Shown here piece after piece: positions 48,118 to 52,312 of a stretch of 52,312 bases of DNA (positions are counted from its first letter, which is position 1; each line of letters opens with the position of its first letter). The DNA is taken from assembly GCA_049509915.1 (NCBI GenBank), contig JBEKZL010000031.1:1-52312 (forward strand), in the 5' to 3' direction. Source of the DNA: JBEKYD01 sp049509915. Lineage in GTDB: Bacteria; Acidobacteriota; Terriglobia; Bryobacterales; Bryobacteraceae. The position numbers and the translations under genes are program-made. The notes beneath the pieces were generated by a model. That model did not search any database. It was not told where the DNA came from and worked only from the letters and a program-made list of their open reading frames with translations.

Positions 48118-48726
48118 ATGGAGCATAACCGAGTCCCGCCTCCGCCTTTGACCACGCCTCCTGCCGAGCGCCCGGCACGTTGGGTCCGAGCCGGTTTCGT
48201 CAGCGCGATTTCCTGGGTTCGAGACTTGGTCTTTTCGGTGCTGATCGCCATCGTCCTGATCGTCTTCATTTACCAACCCGTCAAAGTGGAAGGCACCAGC
48301 ATGGAACCGGCCCTGGCCGACCAGGAGCGCATCTTTATCAACAAGTTCACCTACTGGTTCGGGTTGGGAAAGATCCAGCGCGGCGACACGGTTGTCTTCT
48401 GGTACCCGCTCGACCGCACCAAGTCGTACATCAAGCGGGTGATCGCCGTTCCCGGCGATCTGGTGCGCATCGAAGCCGGCGAGGTGTACGTCAACGACAC
48501 CCCGCTTACTGAGGATTACGTTCCACCCGATTCACGCGACCGCGTTTCGTGGCCGCTGGGCGCACCGATGGATCGCCAGGTGCCTCCGAACGAATACTTC
48601 GTGCTCGGCGACCATCGCTCGCAATCGAGCGACAGCCGCGCCTGGGGCTATGTGCCGGCCGAGAATATCTACGGCAAGGCGGTTTTCGTGTACTGGCCGC
48701 CGGACCGCATTGGGCGGCTACGGTAG
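48118..48726 (+). CDS. lepB: Signal peptidase I
   Basis: A 202-aa type I signal peptidase. One N-terminal transmembrane helix (VFSVLIAIVLIVFIYQPVKV) leads to the catalytic Ser61 in VEGTSMEPAL. The general base Lys106 is in SYIKRVIAVPGD. FVLGDHRSQSSDSRAWGYVP is box E. The Pro-rich cytoplasmic start MEHNRVPPPPLTTPP is at 48118; a TTG four codons earlier is less likely. It cleaves the Sec and Tat signals predicted on many proteins of this window. Confidence 0.93.
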   Translation: MEHNRVPPPPLTTPPAERPARWVRAGFVSAISWVRDLVFSVLIAIVLIVFIYQPVKVEGTSMEPALADQERIFINKFTYWFGLGKIQRGDTVVFWYPLDRTKSYIKRVIAVPGDLVRIEAGEVYVNDTPLTEDYVPPDSRDRVSWPLGAPMDRQVPPNEYFVLGDHRSQSSDSRAWGYVPAENIYGKAVFVYWPPDRIGRLR

Positions 48727-48738
48727 GGTTTGAGGAAA

Positions 48739-48813
48739 TATAGCCACCGATGAACACCGATAATAGAAAACAAAGGTTTTATCTGCGTTCATCGGTGTTC
48801 ATCGGTGGCTATA
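48739..48813. repeat. Intergenic hairpin repeat with 23-bp perfect stem
   Basis: Arms 48739-48761 (starting TATAGCCACCGATGAAC) and 48791-48813 are perfectly complementary over 23 bp around a 29-nt AT-rich loop. ACCGATGAACACCGAT is a direct sub-repeat within the arm. No T-run, so probably a dispersed REP/MITE-type repeat between convergent genes rather than a true terminator, although it could act as one. Confidence 0.85.
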
Positions 48814-48835
48814 AATTGAATTTCCCTTGGCGCCC

Positions 48836-49048
48836 TCACTTCCGAAATAGCCACATCGCCACAGACAGGACCACGCTGATCAGGATGCAGGTAGTCAGCG
48901 GGAAGTAGAAACTCGAATTGCGCCCCTGATAGCGGATGTCTCCCGGCAAATGCCCCAAACGCAGCGGTAGCTTGCCGGCGACGGTGACCAACACCCCGGC
49001 CGCTACCAAAATCAAGCCCAGAACGATCAACGTGCGTCCCGCCGGCAT
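48836..49048 (-). CDS. DUF2905 family small membrane protein
   Basis: A 70-aa protein with two transmembrane helices: TLIVLGLILVAAGVLVTVAG, and TTCILISVVLSVAMWLF. The loop LPGDIRYQGRNSSFYFPL is the DUF2905 signature. It begins at the ATG directly after the xylB TAA (TAAATG), so it is coupled to xylB. Function unknown. Confidence 0.82.
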   Translation of the reverse strand: MPAGRTLIVLGLILVAAGVLVTVAGKLPLRLGHLPGDIRYQGRNSSFYFPLTTCILISVVLSVAMWLFRK

Positions 49049-50539
49049 TTACAACTCCGCCATCTCGGCGTACAGCGGCTTCAACGCCGGATACAAGGCG
49101 CGGTAGACGGCATGGGCTTTCCGGTAATAGCGGGCGTCTTCCACCTCTGGCTCGACCGATTCGGTTTCGTGAATGGTGGCGGCGCAGGCCTCTTCCACCG
49201 AAGCGTACGCGCCCGTGCCGGCCAGGGCCAGCAGGGCCGCGCCGTAGGCCGAACCCTCCTGATTTTCGAGCGTCACCACGCGCTTATCGAGGATGCCCGC
49301 CAGCACGCCGCGCCAGAATGGGCTCTTGCCGCCGCCGCCCGAAACCCGCACCGAGTTCACCTCCACGCCCAATTCCTCGATGATGTCCAGGCAATCCCGC
49401 TGGCTGTAGGAGACGCCCTCGATCACGGCGCGAATCAGATCGGCGCGAGTATGGCTGTTGGTGAGGCCGATCCAACCGCCGCGCGCGGTGGCGTCCAGGT
49501 GCGGCGTGCGTTCCCCCATCAAGTAGGGAAGCCAGAAGAGACCCTGGGCACCGCGCGGGCTGGTGGCGGCTTCAGCGGTGAGCGCGTCGTAGCTTTCCCC
49601 CGCCGCCAGCCGGTTACGAAACCATTGCAGGCTGAGGCCGGCGCCCTGCGTGACACCCATCACGTGCCACTTGCCCGGAACTGCGTGGCAGAAAGTGTGC
49701 ACACGCCCTCCGGCGTCGTAGGCCACCTTTTCCATGTGCGCGAACACCACCCCGGACGTGCCCAACGTGCAGGATACGATGCCTTGCCGCACGATGCCGT
49801 TGCCCACCGCACTGGCCGCCTGATCACCGCCGCCGCCGACCGCAGGCGTACCGGCCTTCAGCCCCGTCGCCTCCGCCGCTTCGGCGCCCACCACACCGGT
49901 AATCTCACTCGATTCGTGGCAGCGAGGCAGAATGGACTTGTCGAGCCCCAGGCCCTCCACCATCTCTCCCGACCACCGCCGGTGAACCACGTCGAACAGG
50001 GCCGTGCCGGAGGCGTCCGACACCTCGGTGGCATATTCGCCGGTAAGCTGCAGGCGGACATAGTCTTTGGGAAGCAGCACATGGCGCACGCGCGCGAAGT
50101 TTTCCGGCTCATGGTCGCGTACCCACAGCAGCTTGGGGAGGGTAAATCCAGTCAACATGGGGTTGGCGATGTAGCGCAGAATATTCTCGCGGCCCAGCTT
50201 GGCGTTCACCCCGTCCACCTGCGCCTGGGAGCGCTGGTCGCACCAGATCAGCGCGGGCCGGATCACGCTCCCGCCGGCATCGAGAATTACCAGCCCGTGC
50301 ATCTGTCCCGAAAGGCCGATGCCGCGAATTCGCTCGCCCGCCACACGCGCATCCGCCAGCGCGCCGCGAATGGCATCCTTCGCCGCATCCCACCAGTTTT
50401 CCGGACGCTGTTCGGCCCATAACGGCCGCTCCATCTTCATGTCTTCATGCACGGCCGTCCGGCTGCCGCGAACCACGCCGCTCTCGTCCACCACCAGCGC
50501 GCGCGACCCGCCGGTGCCAATATCGATTCCCAGCCACAT
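49049..50539 (-). CDS. xylB: Xylulokinase
   Basis: A 496-aa FGGY-family sugar kinase phosphorylating D-xylulose to xylulose 5-phosphate, entering the pentose phosphate pathway. Motifs: MWLGIDIGTGGSRALVVDES (phosphate loop), GIGLSGQMHGLVILDA, ALIWCDQRS, GGGGDQAASAVGNG, LGTSGVVFAH and RVSGGGGKSPFWRGVLAGIL. Start 50539 with AAAGGAA; the extension to 50623 is not protein-like and runs through the operator. No xylA lies in the window. A perfect palindrome and a -10-like TACGAT lie just upstream. Confidence 0.9.
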   Translation of the reverse strand: MWLGIDIGTGGSRALVVDESGVVRGSRTAVHEDMKMERPLWAEQRPENWWDAAKDAIRGALADARVAGERIRGIGLSGQMHGLVILDAGGSVIRPALIWCDQRSQAQVDGVNAKLGRENILRYIANPMLTGFTLPKLLWVRDHEPENFARVRHVLLPKDYVRLQLTGEYATEVSDASGTALFDVVHRRWSGEMVEGLGLDKSILPRCHESSEITGVVGAEAAEATGLKAGTPAVGGGGDQAASAVGNGIVRQGIVSCTLGTSGVVFAHMEKVAYDAGGRVHTFCHAVPGKWHVMGVTQGAGLSLQWFRNRLAAGESYDALTAEAATSPRGAQGLFWLPYLMGERTPHLDATARGGWIGLTNSHTRADLIRAVIEGVSYSQRDCLDIIEELGVEVNSVRVSGGGGKSPFWRGVLAGILDKRVVTLENQEGSAYGAALLALAGTGAYASVEEACAATIHETESVEPEVEDARYYRKAHAVYRALYPALKPLYAEMAEL

Positions 50540-50548
50540 AGTTCCTTT

Positions 50549-50554
50549 ATCGTA
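50549..50554 (-). promoter_or_regulatory. Candidate -10 (TACGAT) of xylB
   Basis: TACGAT on the minus strand ends 9 nt before the xylB ATG. ATGACA, inside the palindrome, lies 15 bp further upstream as a possible -35. The palindrome would overlap this -35 region, which is the classic layout of a repressor operator. Confidence 0.4.
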
Positions 50555-50565
50555 GCCGATAGCAG

Positions 50566-50586
50566 GGTTTGTCATAATGACAAACC
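50566..50586. promoter_or_regulatory. Perfect palindromic operator upstream of xylB
   Basis: GGTTTGTCAT-A-ATGACAAACC: 10-bp arms around one central base, perfectly symmetric, 27 nt before the xylB start. The TTGTCAT..ATGACAA core is of the size and symmetry bound by GntR-type dimeric repressors. No regulator gene is in the window, so the binding protein is unknown. Confidence 0.6.
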
Positions 50587-50689
50587 GAGCAAGCACGACC
50601 CCAGGTATCCGTCGATGTGACACTTTCGCTCGAAGTGCTGTTCGGGTAGGGAAGCGAGCCGGCGAAGGCGGTTCGCCGGCGTCTCCCCT

Positions 50690-52312
50690 CTACTTCACCG
50701 CCAGCGAAAAAGCCGCCGAGCAAAACTGCTGGGCGAGGGCCGTGGGCGGGTAAGTGACATCGACGCAGACGGATAGTGGAACAGTGCTTCCGGCCCCGCC
50801 GACGAAAAGAGCCGTGCTGACGGGCACCGCAACGTTGACCTGTTGGACGCCGGGGAGCCCGGGGGCCGCACCGGAATAAAGCGGGACCAGGTCGGCGGCG
50901 GTGCCGATCGTGGCGGTGATGTTTCCCAGGGTGAACCACTCTCCCGCCGTGGGAATGCCGGTGGCGAAAATCTGGATCACGCTGCCGGAGACGGCCGGAA
51001 CGGCGGCGGAATTGACCGAGTTGTCCTGATTGAGCACGCCGCTATTGAAGATGGCGGGCGACGCGGGGGAAATCGCGACGGTGACTGGCGCGCTGGAAAC
51101 GCCGCCCACGGTCACTACCATCGTGGCCGAGTTGCCCGAGCCGAGGCTGGCTGGGAGTTCGACGTTGATCTGCGTGGCGGCATCGTACAGCACCGTCCCT
51201 GCGGTTCCGTTGAACGTGACGGCGACATTGCTGCCCGCCAGGCCCGTTCCCATAATGGTGCCGAGCGAACCAGGGACCAGCGGCGTAGTTGCAAACGTGG
51301 CGGCGTTGACCACCGAAGTGACAATGACCGTAGACGGCGCCGGCACAACCTGCAGCGTCACTGGAACGCTGACCGTCGTACCCAGCGGACCGCCTTCGAC
51401 ATTCAGGGTGGCCTGATAGGTTCCGGCCGCGAGGTTGGCCGAATTGGCCCAGACGCGCACGCTGCCGTTGTTCTGGCCGGCGGTGTTATCGAGCGTCAGC
51501 CAGCCGGAGCCGGTAGCATATTGGATGGTCACGCTCCAGTTGAGAATACCGCCGCCGACGTTCTGAATCGGCACATACCCGGGAAGGCTGGTCATGGCGC
51601 CCCCGGCATAGGCGGCGAGTTGGATCGGCGGCGCGTTGACCGAGAGCTGCGGAAAGTAGTCGGCCGAGCAATCGGCGGCGAGGCCGCAATCGGACTTCGG
51701 CTCCATCGCCAGGAAGCGGGGGACAGGAGCCGTCTGGGACGCCATCGCCACCGACGACACGGCGGCATAGGAAACGGTTTCGGAAGCGGTGGCCGGCGCG
51801 GTATTGGCGGGGAGGCCGATGAAGATGGGGAACTGTGCGCTCTCGATGCGGCTGGAGCCGGCGTCCATCACTTCGTAGACCACGTAGCCGGAACCACTCG
51901 AAAGAGATATCTGCGAAACAGCGTTGAGGGACAGGGGGCTGGAGCCGGACGGGAGCGGGGTGGGAGAGCCTCCGGCGCCGGTGCTGTCGGCCCCAACCAC
52001 CAGCGAAAGCAGCAAGGTACCGCTTGCGGGAACATACTGGCCCACGGCCTGCGCCTGGCCCAGATCTCCGCCCGCGGTGGGTACGGCCGCATCCGAACCG
52101 GCGACCCAGGTGGGAACGAACAGTTGCGCGGCGGAGGGGACGCCGGAGTAGCGGATGAGAAAACGGGTGCCATTATCATCGCCGGCGCCGCGCGGCTGAA
52201 ACGCGCTGGCGAAGCTCTCGGTGAAACGGGTGGAAGCGAAGGCGGTTCCGGCGGCGAACAGGTGGGCCAGATCGAGCGTTGCCGGCAACGGAGAGCCGGC
52301 GCAGGCGATGCC
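50690..52312 (-). CDS. Large surface/secreted protein with BACON-like and TIGR03437-like C-terminal domains (N-terminus outside window)
   Basis: The frame stays open to the window edge (540 residues visible), so the N-terminus is missing. The N-terminal half visible here is Ala/Ser/Gly-rich and rather non-repetitive. Around residue 240 from the visible start a BACON-like domain appears: PIQNVGGGILNWSVTIQYAT, then GSGWLTLDNTAG and NSANLAAGTYQATLNVEG. It is followed by a block starting VVNAATFATTPLVPGSLGTI and containing SPAIFNSGVLNQDNSVN, VIQIFATGIP and PGLPGVQQVNVAVP, the C-terminal domain (TIGR03437) of many Solibacter proteins. Likely exported and involved in polymer or surface binding; no enzymatic domain is visible. 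A hairpin GCCGGCGAA-GGCGG-TTCGCCGGC lies about 15 nt past the stop. Confidence 0.75.
   Translation of the reverse strand, partial: GIACAGSPLPATLDLAHLFAAGTAFASTRFTESFASAFQPRGAGDDNGTRFLIRYSGVPSAAQLFVPTWVAGSDAAVPTAGGDLGQAQAVGQYVPASGTLLLSLVVGADSTGAGGSPTPLPSGSSPLSLNAVSQISLSSGSGYVVYEVMDAGSSRIESAQFPIFIGLPANTAPATASETVSYAAVSSVAMASQTAPVPRFLAMEPKSDCGLAADCSADYFPQLSVNAPPIQLAAYAGGAMTSLPGYVPIQNVGGGILNWSVTIQYATGSGWLTLDNTAGQNNGSVRVWANSANLAAGTYQATLNVEGGPLGTTVSVPVTLQVVPAPSTVIVTSVVNAATFATTPLVPGSLGTIMGTGLAGSNVAVTFNGTAGTVLYDAATQINVELPASLGSGNSATMVVTVGGVSSAPVTVAISPASPAIFNSGVLNQDNSVNSAAVPAVSGSVIQIFATGIPTAGEWFTLGNITATIGTAADLVPLYSGAAPGLPGVQQVNVAVPVSTALFVGGAGSTVPLSVCVDVTYPPTALAQQFCSAAFSLAVK

Overview
The window is GC-rich genomic DNA from a bacterium that looks like an acidobacterium of the Solibacter/Bryobacter type. 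Evidence for this is the last gene, which ends in the repeated beta-sandwich domain (TIGR03437-like, preceded by a BACON-like domain) typical of 'Candidatus Solibacter' surface proteins. The left arm also has that lineage's usual mix of exported sugar-acid enzymes, RraA-family and PIG-L proteins, quinoproteins and Ser/Thr kinases, and there are many short intergenic hairpin repeats. The assignment rests on recognised protein families and was not checked against a database. No rRNA, tRNA or CRISPR array was seen.

Layout. 1-16.7 kb is accessory metabolism: a MarC-like membrane protein, a small basic protein, a serine hydrolase, then a co-directional block (enolase-superfamily dehydratase, RraA-like aldolase, PIG-L deacetylase, second PIG-L) whose three intact members all carry export signals. 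It is followed by a PQQ-dependent dehydrogenase lipoprotein, an exported esterase, a broken cytochrome b / molybdopterin oxidoreductase pair, a beta-propeller protein and a membrane Ser/Thr kinase. This arm is full of decay: a shrunken enolase-family pseudogene beside its intact paralogue, a frameshifted PIG-L gene, a cytochrome b gene interrupted by a piece of an IS21-type istB gene, and an antisense transposase remnant.

16.8-22.4 kb holds a heptosyltransferase-like protein with a coiled-coil tail, a HAD phosphatase with a small membrane protein, ftsY, and ribD-ribE. 22.4-28.6 kb is a repeat-rich junk/defence zone: nested inverted repeats, an antitoxin-like orphan, an Mrr-type nuclease with a zinc ribbon, two truncated HigA-like antitoxin fragments (one fused in frame to a fragment of a GH2 gene), an interspersed ~47-bp repeat, and an intact GH2 glycosidase. 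28.6-36.7 kb has an ATP-grasp-like protein, a TPR protein, miaA, a PAP2/PHP pair, an MGDG-synthase-like glycosyltransferase and a HepT/MntA toxin-antitoxin pair with a frameshifted toxin.

36.9-48.7 kb is mainly housekeeping: small RNA/DNA-binding proteins, the ffh-rpsP-khpA-rimM-trmD operon, nrdR, rpoD with a clean terminator downstream, and lepB. Between trmD and nrdR, on the minus strand, is a tightly packed five-gene envelope-stress operon (ECF sigma, zinc anti-sigma, B-box membrane protein, LiaF-like protein, DUF4097 protein). The right end has a DUF2905 protein and xylB, with a perfect palindromic operator in front of xylB, and a truncated-by-window surface protein.

The SRP pathway (ffh, ftsY) and signal peptidase (lepB) all lie within 30 kb. 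Several genes have a -10 element only 7-9 nt upstream of their start codon, often of the extended TGn type, which suggests leaderless or near-leaderless mRNAs.
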